Part shown: piece by piece, positions 32,325-41,093 of the stretch
How positions within the stretch are numbered: position 1 is the stretch's first letter
Layout: every line of letters starts with the position of its first letter
From: Actinomadura rayongensis
GTDB taxonomy: Bacteria; Actinomycetota; Actinomycetes; Streptosporangiales; Streptosporangiaceae
DNA: 64,000 nt
Assembly: GCF_009831215.1 (NCBI RefSeq)
Contig: NZ_WUTW01000010.1
Span: 62,001 to 126,000, forward strand
Direction of reading: 5' to 3'
The notes under the pieces: model-generated
What the model was told of the DNA's origin: nothing
Database searches by the model: none
Seen by the model: only the letters and a program-made list of their open reading frames with translations
Translations under genes and position numbers: made by a program

Positions 32325-32344
32325 TTTCTATCGAGCGACAGAAA
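32325..32344. promoter_or_regulatory. TetR-type operator upstream of the urea carboxylase operon
   Basis: TTTCTATCGAGCGACAGAAA forms an 8-bp dyad with one mismatch and a four-base centre. It ends 18 nt before the first gene's ATG, where a bound repressor would cover the promoter/leader. Together with the site at 29351-29370 it defines TTTCTRTC-N4-GACAGAAA as the likely motif. Confidence 0.75.
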
Positions 32345-32362
32345 CTACGGACGGGAGACGCG

Positions 32363-33160
32363 ATGACCACTGCGACCACCCACGGCGCGCGGGATCACGC
32401 CCGCGCTCAGGACGGCACCGAGGTCGAGGCCATGCCGCGGATCCCCGCTCCGGACGGCGCGGTCTGGGCGGAGACCGTCGCGGGCGGAAACTACACGCAC
32501 AAGGTGCTCGCGCGCGGCACGGAGGTGCGGTTCACCGACCTCGAAGGGGACGCCTGCGCGCACGTCCTGCTGTACGTCGCGGACCGTCCGTTCGAGCGGC
32601 TGAACGTCGCCGACACGGTCAAGGTGCTCTGGAACGCCTATCCGGGCGCCGGTCATCTGCTGCTGTCCGACCAGGGACGGGTCCTGGCGTCCGTCCTCGC
32701 CGCCGACGTGCCCGTCGAGACGGTCTGCGGCACGTCCACGCTGGCCCGCAACACGGCCCGGTACGGCGACGGCTCGCCGCACGGCGCGTCCCCGGCGGGA
32801 CGGGAGCTGCTCAAGCTGGCCGCTGCGAAGAACGGTCTTGCTCCGCGCGACCTGCCGCCGTCCATCTCCTTCTTCAAAGGCGTGCGCGTGGACCCGGACG
32901 ACGGGCGCCTGACGTTCGAGAATTCGTCCCGGCCGGGCGCGAGCATCACGTTGCGCGCCGAGATGCCGCTGATCGTGCTCGTCGCGAACACCGCACATCC
33001 CGTCGACCCGCGTCCCGACTACGCCTGCACGCCGCTGGACGTCCTGGCCCGTCCGGGCACGCCGACGCGTCCCGACGACCCGCTCTGGAACTCCACCCCG
33101 GAGGCTCGCCGCGCGTTCCTCAACACCGCCGACCACCTCACCGCCCGAGGAATCGCATGA
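32363..33160 (+). CDS. Urea amidolyase-associated protein 1 (DUF1989)
   Basis: 265 residues from the ATG at 32363 (GGGAG upstream). DUF1989 features: WAETVAGGNYTHKVLARGTEVRFTD in two parts, GDACAHVLLY, TSTLARNTARYGDG, SISFFKGVRV and the C-terminal RPDYACTPL. Conserved Cys/His/Asp residues suggest metal binding. Pairs of such proteins accompany urea carboxylase, and in some bacteria related proteins are subunits of a carboxyguanidine deiminase, so guanidine use is a real possibility. The stop overlaps the next gene's ATG as ATGA. It is first in the operon and directly follows the TetR-type operator. Confidence 0.88.
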   Translation: MTTATTHGARDHARAQDGTEVEAMPRIPAPDGAVWAETVAGGNYTHKVLARGTEVRFTDLEGDACAHVLLYVADRPFERLNVADTVKVLWNAYPGAGHLLLSDQGRVLASVLAADVPVETVCGTSTLARNTARYGDGSPHGASPAGRELLKLAAAKNGLAPRDLPPSISFFKGVRVDPDDGRLTFENSSRPGASITLRAEMPLIVLVANTAHPVDPRPDYACTPLDVLARPGTPTRPDDPLWNSTPEARRAFLNTADHLTARGIA

Positions 33161-33807
33161 CCGCCCCGAAACCTCAACAACGTGATGTCGAACGGAACTC
33201 GGAAGGTGTGGACGTGATGAGTGATGTGGTCGTGCCCGCCAGGGCGCCGTGGTCGGCGGTGATCGCGGCCGGACGGTCGCTGACGATCACCGATCTCGGC
33301 GGCAACCAGGCCGTGGACTTCCTCGTGTACGACGCGCACGACACGGCCGTCCGGTACAGCGCCCCCGACACGATCCAGGCCCAGGGCAATATCTATCTGT
33401 CGACCGAAAGCGTCCTGATGTCGAACGAGCACACGCGGCTCATGACCGTCACCGCCGACACCTGCGGAAGGCACGACACGCTCGGCGGCGCCTGCTCCAA
33501 GGAGTCCAACACGCTCCGGTACGGCCACCACACCTGGTCGCAGCACGCGTGCGTGGACAACTTCCTGGCGGAGGGCGCCAAGCACGGCCTCGGCAAGCGC
33601 GACCTCGTCAGCAACGTCAACTGGTTCATGAACGTGCCGGTCGAGGCGGACGGGACGCTCGGCATCGTCGACGGCCGCTCCGCCCCGGGCCTGAGCGTCA
33701 CGCTCCGCGCCGAGACCGACGTCCTCGTGCTCGTCTCGAACTGCCCGCAGATCAACAACCCGTGCAACGGCTTCGACCCGACGCCCGTGAGGATGACGGT
33801 CCGTTGA
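33157..33807 (+). CDS. Urea amidolyase-associated protein 2 (DUF1989)
   Basis: 216 residues, paralogous to the preceding protein and coupled to it by a 4-nt overlap. LTITDLGGNQAVDFLVYDA, NIYLSTESVLMSNEHTRLM, GRHDTLGGACSKESN, VNWFMNVPVEADG and NCPQINNPCNGFDP are the conserved blocks, with several Cys and His that could bind metal. With UAAP1 it may form a heteromeric enzyme acting before urea carboxylase (carboxyguanidine deiminase is the documented precedent for such pairs). Stop and next start overlap as TTGA. Confidence 0.88.
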   Translation: MTAPKPQQRDVERNSEGVDVMSDVVVPARAPWSAVIAAGRSLTITDLGGNQAVDFLVYDAHDTAVRYSAPDTIQAQGNIYLSTESVLMSNEHTRLMTVTADTCGRHDTLGGACSKESNTLRYGHHTWSQHACVDNFLAEGAKHGLGKRDLVSNVNWFMNVPVEADGTLGIVDGRSAPGLSVTLRAETDVLVLVSNCPQINNPCNGFDPTPVRMTVR

Positions 33808-36800
33808 TCGAGACGCTGCTCGTCGCGAACCGGGGCGAGATCGCCGCCCGCATCATCCGCACCGCCCGGCGGCTCGGCCTGCGGACGGTCGCCGTCCACT
33901 CCGACCCGGACCGGGGCGCGCCGCACGTCCGGCTGGCCGACCGCGCCGTCCGGCTCGGCCCCGCCCCGGCCGCCGAGAGCTACCTGGACGCCGAGAAGAT
34001 CCTCCAAGCCGCCCAAGCGACGGGGGCCGACGCGATCCACCCCGGCTACGGCTTCCTGTCCGAGGATTCGAGCTTCGCCCGCCGCGTCGAGGACGCCGGC
34101 CTGGTCTTCGTCGGCCCGACCCCCGAGCAGATCGACCTGTTCGGCGCCAAGCACACCGCCCGCGCCGCCGCGCACGACGCCGGCGTCCCGCTGCTCCCCG
34201 GCACCGGCCTGCTCACCGACCTGGCCGAGGCGCACCGCGAGGCCGCGCGGATCGGCTACCCCGTCATGCTCAAGGCGACCGGAGGCGGCGGCGGGATCGG
34301 AATGCGCGCCTGCCAGACCCCGGACGACCTGACCCGCGCGTGGGACGGCGTCCGCCGCGTCGCCACGGCGAACTTCGGCACGGCCGGTGCCTTCCTGGAA
34401 CGCTTGGTCGTGGGCGCGCGCCACGTCGAGGTGCAGGTCTTCGGCGACGGTGAAGGGGACGTCGTCGTCTTCGGCGACCGCGACTGCTCCCTCCAGCGCC
34501 GCAACCAGAAGGTCATCGAAGAGGCCCCCGCACCGAACCTCCCCGACGCGGTGCGCGACGTCCTGGCCCGCAGCGCGGCGGCACTGTGCGCGTCCGTGCA
34601 TTACCGCTCGGCAGGGACGGTCGAGTTCGTCTACGACTCGGTGCGCGAAGAGGCGTATTTCCTGGAGGTCAACACAAGACTCCAGGTCGAGCACCCGGTC
34701 ACCGAGGCCGTCTACGGCGTGGACCTGGTCGAGTGGATGCTCAAACTGGCCCAGGGCGACCGGTCGCTCGTCCAGACGGGCGCGCCCGCGCCGCGCGGCC
34801 ATGCCGTGGAGGCCCGCGTCTACGCCGAGAACCCGAGCCGGGGCCATCTGCCGAGCGCGGGCCTGCTCACCGAGGTCGCGTTCCCGGCGGACGCCCGCGT
34901 GGACGGCTGGGTCGAGGCCGGGACGGTCGTCACCACGGCGTACGACCCGCTGCTCGCCAAGGTGATCGTCCACGGCACGGACCGTGAGAACGCCCTGGAC
35001 CGGCTCCGGCACGCCCTGGACGCCAGCCGCGTCGCCGGAATCGAGACCAACCTCGGTCTGCTGCGCGCCGCCGCCCGTCAGGCCGACTTCGTGGCGGCGC
35101 GCCACGGCACGGCGACGCTCGACACGGTCCGGGACGGCTCGCGGCGCATCGAGGTCGTCCGTCCCGGCGTGCTGACGAGCGTGCAGGACCTGCCCGGACG
35201 GCTCGGGTACTGGCAGGTGGGCGTGCCGCCCTCCGGCCCGATGGACGACCGTTCGTTCCGGCGGGGCAACCTCCTCCTCGGCAACGAACCCGGCGCCCCC
35301 GGGCTGGAGTGCACGCTGCAAGGCCCCGAGCTGCGGTTCTCCCACGCCACAACGGTCTGCGTGACCGGCGCGCCCGCCCCGGTGACCGTGGACGGAAGCG
35401 CCGTCCCGCAGAACGAGCCCGTGACCGTCCCGGCCGGAGGCGTGCTCGACGTCGGCGCCCCCACCGCCGGGATGCGCACCTACGTCCTCGTCGCGGGCGG
35501 CCTGGACGTCCCGGACTACCTCGGCAGCGCGTCCACCTTCATGCTCGGCGGCTTCGGCGGCCACGCGGGGCGCGCGCTGCGGCCCGGCGACGTCCTGCAC
35601 GGCGGCACGGCCACCGAGCGCACCGGTCAGACCGAGACACCGCCGCGCATCGGCGATGCCTGGGAGATCGGCGTCGTGGAGGGCCCGCACGCGGCGCCCG
35701 AGTTCTTCACCGACGACGACGTCCGCGACTTCTACGCCGCCCGCTGGAAGGTCCACTTCAACTCGGCGCGCACCGGCGTCCGCCTGGTCGGCCCCAAGCC
35801 GCGCTGGGCCAGGCCGGACGGCGGCGAGGCTGGCCTGCACCCCTCGAACATCCACGACACGCCCTACGCGGTCGGCGCGGTCGACTTCACCGGTGACATG
35901 CCCGTCGTGCTCGGCCCGGACGGACCTTCGCTCGGCGGCTTCGTCTGCCCGGCCACGGTCGTGTCGGGCGAGCGGTGGAAGCTCGGCCAGCTCAGGCCGG
36001 GCGACACGGTGCGGTTCGTGCCCGTCCCGCCCGAGGCTGGCGCGCCCGGCGACGGCGGCGTCCTCGGCCGCCTCCCCTCGACCGCCGCGCGTCCCGAGGT
36101 CACCTACCGGCGCAGCGGCGACGACAACGTGCTGATCGAGTACGGCCCGATGGAACTCGACCTCGGCCTGCGGATGCGCGTCCACGCGCTCGCCGAGGCG
36201 GTCGCGGCGCTCGGCCTGGACGGCGTCGTGGACCTGACGCCCGGCATCCGGTCCCTCCAGATCCACGTCGACCCGGCCGAACTGCCGCAGAGCACGCTGC
36301 TGGCGACGCTGCGGGACGTCGAGGAGAGCCTGCCAGCGACCGAAGACCTGACGGTGCCGTCGCGGATCGTCCACCTCCCGCTGTCCTGGGACGACCCGGC
36401 GACGCGCGAGGCCATCGCCCGCTACACGGCCGGGGTCCGCGACGACGCGCCCTGGGCCCCGTGGAACATCGAGTTCATCCGGCGGATCAACGGCCTGGAC
36501 ACCGTCGCGGACGTCCACCGGACCGTGTTCGACGCCGAGTACCTCGTCCTCGGCCTCGGCGACGTCTACCTCGGCGCGCCCGTGGCGACGCCGCTCGATC
36601 CCCGGCACCGGCTCGTCACGACCAAGTACAACCCGGCCCGCACCTGGACGGCCGAGAACTCCGTCGGCATCGGCGGCGCGTATCTCTGCATCTACGGGAT
36701 GGAGGGGCCGGGCGGTTACCAGCTCGTCGGGCGCACGACGCAGGTGTGGTCGGGGTGGCGCCCGGAACAGCCGTGGCGGCTGCGGTTCTTCGACCGGATC

Positions 36801-37298
36801 CGCTGGTATCCCGTCAGCGCGGACGAGCTGCTGGAGCTGCGCGCCGACACCGCCGCCGGACGGCTGGAGCCGCGCGTCGAGGACGGCGTGTTCTCCCTCG
36901 CCGACCACCGCCGCTTCCTCGCCGAGCACGCCGACTCGATCGCCGCGTTCCGGGCGCGGCAGGGTGCGGCGTTCGCCGCCGAGCGCGCCGCGTGGGAGGC
37001 GGCCGGGGAGTTCGCGCGCGCGGACGCGGTCGAGGAGCGTCCGCCGGCCGCCGTGGAGCTGCCGCCGGGCGCGCGGGCCGTGGCGGCGGAGTTCGCGGCG
37101 AGCGTGTGGCAGGTCGCCGTCGAGCCGGGCGACCGGGTGGACGCGGGCCAGGACCTGCTCGTCCTGGAAGCCATGAAGATGGAGGCGCCCGTCGCGGCGC
37201 CCGCCGCCGGGGTGGTCGAGCGGGTGCTCGTCCGGCCCGGCGACCAGGTGGAGGCGGGCACGGTGCTCGTCGTGCTGAAGGGGGACGGCGATGAGTGA
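33804..37298 (+). CDS. uca: Urea (or guanidine) carboxylase, biotin-dependent
   Basis: 1,164 residues from a TTG at 33804 that overlaps the previous stop. Domain order: biotin carboxylase (1-~450; LLVANRGEIAARIIRTAR, KATGGGGGIGM, LEVNTRLQVEHPVTE), carboxyltransferase made of KipI/KipA-like AHS2 and AHS1 regions (about 455-1060; VLTSVQDLPGRLGYW, FNSARTGVRLVGP, LHPSNIHDTPYAVG, SWDDPATREAI), and a C-terminal biotinyl domain with EAMKMEAP, where Lys1125 is biotinylated. It adds CO2 to urea or guanidine using ATP, giving allophanate or carboxyguanidine. Allophanate hydrolase follows with an 8-nt overlap. Length and domains are complete. Confidence 0.93.
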   Translation: MIETLLVANRGEIAARIIRTARRLGLRTVAVHSDPDRGAPHVRLADRAVRLGPAPAAESYLDAEKILQAAQATGADAIHPGYGFLSEDSSFARRVEDAGLVFVGPTPEQIDLFGAKHTARAAAHDAGVPLLPGTGLLTDLAEAHREAARIGYPVMLKATGGGGGIGMRACQTPDDLTRAWDGVRRVATANFGTAGAFLERLVVGARHVEVQVFGDGEGDVVVFGDRDCSLQRRNQKVIEEAPAPNLPDAVRDVLARSAAALCASVHYRSAGTVEFVYDSVREEAYFLEVNTRLQVEHPVTEAVYGVDLVEWMLKLAQGDRSLVQTGAPAPRGHAVEARVYAENPSRGHLPSAGLLTEVAFPADARVDGWVEAGTVVTTAYDPLLAKVIVHGTDRENALDRLRHALDASRVAGIETNLGLLRAAARQADFVAARHGTATLDTVRDGSRRIEVVRPGVLTSVQDLPGRLGYWQVGVPPSGPMDDRSFRRGNLLLGNEPGAPGLECTLQGPELRFSHATTVCVTGAPAPVTVDGSAVPQNEPVTVPAGGVLDVGAPTAGMRTYVLVAGGLDVPDYLGSASTFMLGGFGGHAGRALRPGDVLHGGTATERTGQTETPPRIGDAWEIGVVEGPHAAPEFFTDDDVRDFYAARWKVHFNSARTGVRLVGPKPRWARPDGGEAGLHPSNIHDTPYAVGAVDFTGDMPVVLGPDGPSLGGFVCPATVVSGERWKLGQLRPGDTVRFVPVPPEAGAPGDGGVLGRLPSTAARPEVTYRRSGDDNVLIEYGPMELDLGLRMRVHALAEAVAALGLDGVVDLTPGIRSLQIHVDPAELPQSTLLATLRDVEESLPATEDLTVPSRIVHLPLSWDDPATREAIARYTAGVRDDAPWAPWNIEFIRRINGLDTVADVHRTVFDAEYLVLGLGDVYLGAPVATPLDPRHRLVTTKYNPARTWTAENSVGIGGAYLCIYGMEGPGGYQLVGRTTQVWSGWRPEQPWRLRFFDRIRWYPVSADELLELRADTAAGRLEPRVEDGVFSLADHRRFLAEHADSIAAFRARQGAAFAAERAAWEAAGEFARADAVEERPPAAVELPPGARAVAAEFAASVWQVAVEPGDRVDAGQDLLVLEAMKMEAPVAAPAAGVVERVLVRPGDQVEAGTVLVVLKGDGDE

Positions 37299-38916
37299 CC
37301 GGGCCGTGGAGCGCGTGCGGCGCGCGTACGCGCGGATCGCCGAGACGGACCGGCCGGAGGTCTGGATCGACCTGCGGCCCGCCGACGACGTGCGCGCCGA
37401 GGCCGCCGCGCTGGACGACGCGCTGCCGCTCGCCGGGACGGTCTTCGCCGTCAAGGGGAACATCGACGTCGCCGGGCTGCCCACCACGGCGGGCTGCCCG
37501 TCCTACGCCTATCTGCCCGACCGGGACGCGACCGCCGTCGCGCGGCTGCGGGCCGCCGGGGCGCTCGTCCTCGGCACGACGAACCTCGACCAGTTCGCGA
37601 CCGGGCTCGTCGGGACGCGCAGCCCGTACGGCGCGGTGCGCAACGCCGTGGACCCCGCCTACGCGGCGGGCGGATCCAGTTCGGGTTCGGCGGTCGCCGT
37701 GGCGCTCGGCATCGCGGACTTCGCGCTCGGCACCGACACGGCCGGGTCGGGACGCGTCCCGGCCGCGTTCAACGGGATCGTCGGGCTGAAGCCGACGTAC
37801 GGGCTCGTCTCCGCGGACGGGGTCGTCCCGGCGTGCCGCTCGCTGGACTGCGTCACCGTGTTCGGCCGTTCCCTGACCGAAGCCCGCCGCGCGCTGGCGT
37901 TCCTCGGGGCGCCTTCGGGGTCCCTCGCGGCGCGCCGGCCCGGCCCGTGGCGTGTCGCGGCGCCTTCACCGTCCTCGCTGGGGGACATGGACGACGGCTG
38001 GGCCGAGCAGTTCGCCGCCGCGTCGCGCGCGCTGGCCGCCGCCGGGGCCGAGCTGCTGCCCGTCGACCCGGCGCCGTTCCTGGAGGCGGCGGCGCTGCTG
38101 TACGACGGGGCGTTCGTGGCCGAGCGGTACGCGGCGGTCGGGGCGTTCGTGGAGAAGGGGTCGCCGGACCTCGATCCCGTCGTCGCGTCCATCATCGGCG
38201 CGGCGGGCGCCGTGCCCGCGCACCTGCTGTTCGCCGACCGCGAGCGGCTGGCGGAGCTGCGCGACCGGGCGCTCGCCGCCTTCGGGGACGCCGACGCGCT
38301 GCTACTCCCCACGACACCGGGCCATCCGACGCTCGCCGACGTCGCCGCCGACCCGGTCGGCGCCAACGCCCGGCTCGGCCGCTTCACCAACAGCACGAAC
38401 CTGCTCGGCCTGTGCGGCGCTGCGCTGCCGTTCGGCACGGTGGACGGCCTGCCGTTCGGCGTCATGCTGCTCGGTCCCGCGCACGCCGACGACCGGATCG
38501 CCGCCGTCGCGGACCTGCTCGTCCCGGAGCCGGTCGTGCGGGTGGCGGTCGCGGGCGCGCACCTGTCCGGGCAGCCGCTGAACCACGAGCTGACGCAGCG
38601 CCGGGCCCGGCTCGTCGCGACCACGACGACCGCGTCCGCCTACCGGCTCTACGCGCTCGACACGACGCCGCCCAAACCGGGGCTCGTCCGCGTCCCGTCC
38701 GGCGGGGCGGCGATCGAGGTGGAGCTGTGGGACGTCCCGGCCGCGGGCTTCGCGACGTTCATCACCGGCATTCCCCGTCCGCTGGCGCTGGGCGAGCTCG
38801 AACTGGCCGACGGGACGTCCGTCACCGGCTTCCTCTGCGCTCCCGAAGCCCTGCCGGACGCCGTCGACATCACCCGCCACGGCGGCTGGCGCTCCTACCT
38901 CGCCGCCCGCCGGTGA
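37291..38916 (+). CDS. atzF: Allophanate hydrolase
   Basis: 541 residues. The amidase-signature domain carries the Ser-cisSer-Lys triad in AVKGN, AGGSSSGSAVAVALG and TDTAGSGRVPA. The C-terminal domain (after about residue 430; NHELTQRRARLV, YRLYALDTTPPKPGLVR) is the second domain specific to allophanate hydrolases of the AtzF/DUR1,2 type. It splits allophanate to ammonia and CO2, the last step of ATP-dependent urea breakdown. The ATG lies within the urea carboxylase 3' end (8-nt overlap), and the gene closes the operon. Confidence 0.92.
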   Translation: MSDRAVERVRRAYARIAETDRPEVWIDLRPADDVRAEAAALDDALPLAGTVFAVKGNIDVAGLPTTAGCPSYAYLPDRDATAVARLRAAGALVLGTTNLDQFATGLVGTRSPYGAVRNAVDPAYAAGGSSSGSAVAVALGIADFALGTDTAGSGRVPAAFNGIVGLKPTYGLVSADGVVPACRSLDCVTVFGRSLTEARRALAFLGAPSGSLAARRPGPWRVAAPSPSSLGDMDDGWAEQFAAASRALAAAGAELLPVDPAPFLEAAALLYDGAFVAERYAAVGAFVEKGSPDLDPVVASIIGAAGAVPAHLLFADRERLAELRDRALAAFGDADALLLPTTPGHPTLADVAADPVGANARLGRFTNSTNLLGLCGAALPFGTVDGLPFGVMLLGPAHADDRIAAVADLLVPEPVVRVAVAGAHLSGQPLNHELTQRRARLVATTTTASAYRLYALDTTPPKPGLVRVPSGGAAIEVELWDVPAAGFATFITGIPRPLALGELELADGTSVTGFLCAPEALPDAVDITRHGGWRSYLAARR

Positions 38917-38927
38917 GTCGTCCGGGG

Positions 38928-39446
38928 TCAGCTCGTCAGGGTGTTGATCCCGCTGATCTTCCAGTGGCCCTTCTGGCGGACCGCGTCGATCCCCAGCATC
39001 GTCGGCAGGGCGGAGTTCTTGCCGTCGGTCGCGCGCGCGCCGCGCTGGGTGGCGAAGACCAGGAGGCTCGCGTGGTCGTCCCGCAGCGAGGTCACCGCGC
39101 TGTCGGTCACCGTCGTCGTCAGGACCAGCTTCTCCGTCGGCCCCTGCTCGCGCACCGACTTGAACAGCGCGTCGTACTGGCCCGTCGCCTTGCCCGTCAG
39201 CGCGGACCGCGCCGCCGTGTCGGTCTTCGCGGGATCGGTGTAGCCGTAGGAGAAGATCTTCTCGACGAGCGCGCCGACCTCGCCCTTGACCTCGCTCGTC
39301 CCCGCGTTGTCGGTCAGCGCCACGTTCTTCACGGCCGCGCCGTCCCGCAGGTCCCCGGCGCGCTGGAGCGCGTAGAACGCGAACGCCGCCAGGAGGACCG
39401 CGAGGACCCCGAACAGGAGCGGAAGCCGCCCCACACGTCCCGCCAT
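38928..39446 (-). CDS. Mce-associated membrane protein, short type (second copy)
   Basis: 172 residues from the ATG at 39446, which has GGGGAG 6 nt upstream; a GTG at 39467 overlapping the previous stop is possible. One membrane anchor (about 6-26) and an outer NTF2-like domain: VEKIFSYGYTDPAKTDTAARSAL, LTTTVTDSAVTSLRDDHASLLVF and KGHWKISGINTL. It is clearly paralogous to the gene at 40584 (shared KIFSY/RIFSY start of the domain, same spacing). Such proteins accompany Mce complexes and probably stabilise or assist them at the outer membrane face. Last gene of the Mce operon; it converges on the allophanate hydrolase gene. Confidence 0.8.
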   Translation of the reverse strand: MAGRVGRLPLLFGVLAVLLAAFAFYALQRAGDLRDGAAVKNVALTDNAGTSEVKGEVGALVEKIFSYGYTDPAKTDTAARSALTGKATGQYDALFKSVREQGPTEKLVLTTTVTDSAVTSLRDDHASLLVFATQRGARATDGKNSALPTMLGIDAVRQKGHWKISGINTLTS

Positions 39447-39463
39447 GCGCTTCTCCCCCTCGC

Positions 39464-40573
39464 TCACGACCCGGAGCCCCCCGTCGGCGCCTCGCCGAGG
39501 CCGCTGACCTTCCAGCCGGACGGCGTGCGCTCCAGCCGGGCCGCCAGCCGACTCTGCTTCACGCTCGGCTGACCGTCCGGCGACGTCGCGGTGATCCGCA
39601 CCGCGAAGATCATGGACGCCTTGCCCGCGCGCTCGTCCAGTTCCGTCACGCCGCTCGAGAGAACCTTCGCGGACGTGATCGTCTTCGTGCTCTGGACGTC
39701 CTTCTCGAACTGCGCCGACCCCTGCACGATCTGGTCGTGCAGCTCTCCGGTGGATGAGTCCCGCCAGCTCGCGAGCCCCTGGGCGAACCGGCGGTAGTCG
39801 AAGGTGCTGAGGTTCTGGACGTCCTGCTCCCCGGCCTGGCGCACCTGCTCGCGCAGCTCGGAGAACTTCAGCCCGTCGTCGTGCGCGGCCGTGTACCACG
39901 ACCAGCCGCCCCACGCCGCGAACACGAGCGCGAGGGCGACGACAGCGAGCGCGGTCCGCGCCAGCGGATCCGCCCACGTCCCGGCCGTCGACCGCCCGCT
40001 CCCGCCGCCGCTGCCGCCCGCACGAGCCGCGCGCCGCCGCGCCCGCTCGGCGGCGGCTGCCTTCGCCGTACCGGACGCGCCGTCCCGCTTTCCTCGGGTG
40101 CCCGGCCCGTCCTCGTCCGCGGACTCGCCACTGCCCTCAGCCTCGTCCTCAGCAGACTCACCGTCCGCCTCCGCGCCCGAAGACTCGCCGTCCGCCGCGG
40201 CGTCCGCGGACTTGCCGCCCGCCGCCGCACCCTCGGACTTGCCGTCCGTCGCCGCGTCCTCGGCATCGTCGTCCGCAGCCGCATCCGCCGACGCGCCGTC
40301 CGCCTCCGCGCTTTCGGGCTCAGCGTCTGTCGCCGCGCTCCCGGGCTTGCCGCCCGCCGCCTTGGGCTCGGGCTCGGCGCCCGTCGCCGCGCCCTTGGAC
40401 TTGCCGTCCGTCGCCGCGTCTTCGGAACGGTCCTCAGTCGACGCGCTCGTGGCCTCGTCGTCCTCGGTCCCAGCAGGCTCCGGCTCGGGGCGCTCGGTGC
40501 CGGGGGCTTCCGCGATCGCTTCGTCGGCCGCGGAGCCGGGCTCGGGGGGCTCGTGCTCCCTCGTCTTCGCCAC
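39464..40573 (-). CDS. Mce-associated membrane protein, long type with extended acidic N-terminus (second copy)
   Basis: 369 residues from a GTG at 40573 (GGGAG upstream). The first ~195 residues are an acidic, low-complexity region made of loosely repeated DGKSEGAA/AEPESAEADG-like stretches, predicted cytoplasmic and disordered. A short basic run (RARRRAARAGG) precedes the single membrane segment (about 206-226, ending WGGWSWYTAAHDDG). The outer domain matches the protein at 41090: LREQVRQAGEQDVQNLSTFD, LASWRDSSTGELHDQIVQG, TSAKVLSSGVTELD, SGWKVSGL. The giant acidic tail has no counterpart in that paralogue beyond a ~30-residue Asp-rich start. Confidence 0.8.
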   Translation of the reverse strand: MAKTREHEPPEPGSAADEAIAEAPGTERPEPEPAGTEDDEATSASTEDRSEDAATDGKSKGAATGAEPEPKAAGGKPGSAATDAEPESAEADGASADAAADDDAEDAATDGKSEGAAAGGKSADAAADGESSGAEADGESAEDEAEGSGESADEDGPGTRGKRDGASGTAKAAAAERARRRAARAGGSGGGSGRSTAGTWADPLARTALAVVALALVFAAWGGWSWYTAAHDDGLKFSELREQVRQAGEQDVQNLSTFDYRRFAQGLASWRDSSTGELHDQIVQGSAQFEKDVQSTKTITSAKVLSSGVTELDERAGKASMIFAVRITATSPDGQPSVKQSRLAARLERTPSGWKVSGLGEAPTGGSGS

Positions 40574-40583
40574 GCCGTCTCCC

Positions 40584-41093
40584 TCAGCTAGAGCGAATGT
40601 CGGTGATGCGCCAGTCGCCGCCGTCCCGGCGTGCCGTCACCGTGAGCTGCGCCGCGGCCGTCGTGCCGACCGGCTGTCCCGCGCGCGTGGTGCGCTGGTC
40701 CAGGAAGACCAGCAGCTCCGCGCGGTCGTCGTCGAGCGAGACGACGCCGGCGCGGACGACCCTGGTCGTCAGCGTGAGGCGCTGCGCCGGGGCCTGCTGC
40801 TTGACGGGCGCGAGGATCTGCTTGTACTGCTCGGCGGCACGGCCCTTCAGCACGGCCGCCGCCGCGCGCTCGGTCTCGGCGAGCCCGTCCGGAGTGTAGG
40901 AGAAGATCCGCGCGACCGAGCCGGAGACGTCCGCGGCGACCCGGGCGGTGGCGTCGGCGTCCACGGCGGCCTTGTTCGCCGCCGGGGAGGTCGCCTCCGA
41001 GTCGGCGGCGGCGACGAGGAACCCGGCGCCGGCGCCCGCGATGACCAGGGCGACGAGCAGCGGACGCCACAGGGCGAGGACCCGGCCGATCAT
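40584..41093 (-). CDS. Mce-associated membrane protein, short type (first copy)
   Basis: 169 residues. The ATG overlaps the upstream stop as ATGA. A membrane anchor (about 11-28, LLVALVIAGAGAGFLVAA) and an outer NTF2-like domain with VARIFSYTPDGLAETERAAA, LTTRVVRAGVVSLDDDRAEL and DWRITDI. Paralogue of the protein at 38928. It is the second gene downstream of the hairpin that separates mceF from this sub-operon. Confidence 0.8.
   Translation of the reverse strand: MIGRVLALWRPLLVALVIAGAGAGFLVAAADSEATSPAANKAAVDADATARVAADVSGSVARIFSYTPDGLAETERAAAAVLKGRAAEQYKQILAPVKQQAPAQRLTLTTRVVRAGVVSLDDDRAELLVFLDQRTTRAGQPVGTTAAAQLTVTARRDGGDWRITDIRSS

Noticed and set aside
33393..37487. 1,364-codon minus-strand frame opposite urea carboxylase
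   Set aside because: Entirely antisense to the urea carboxylase coding sequence, rich in Arg/Gly/Asp/Val, with no motif.
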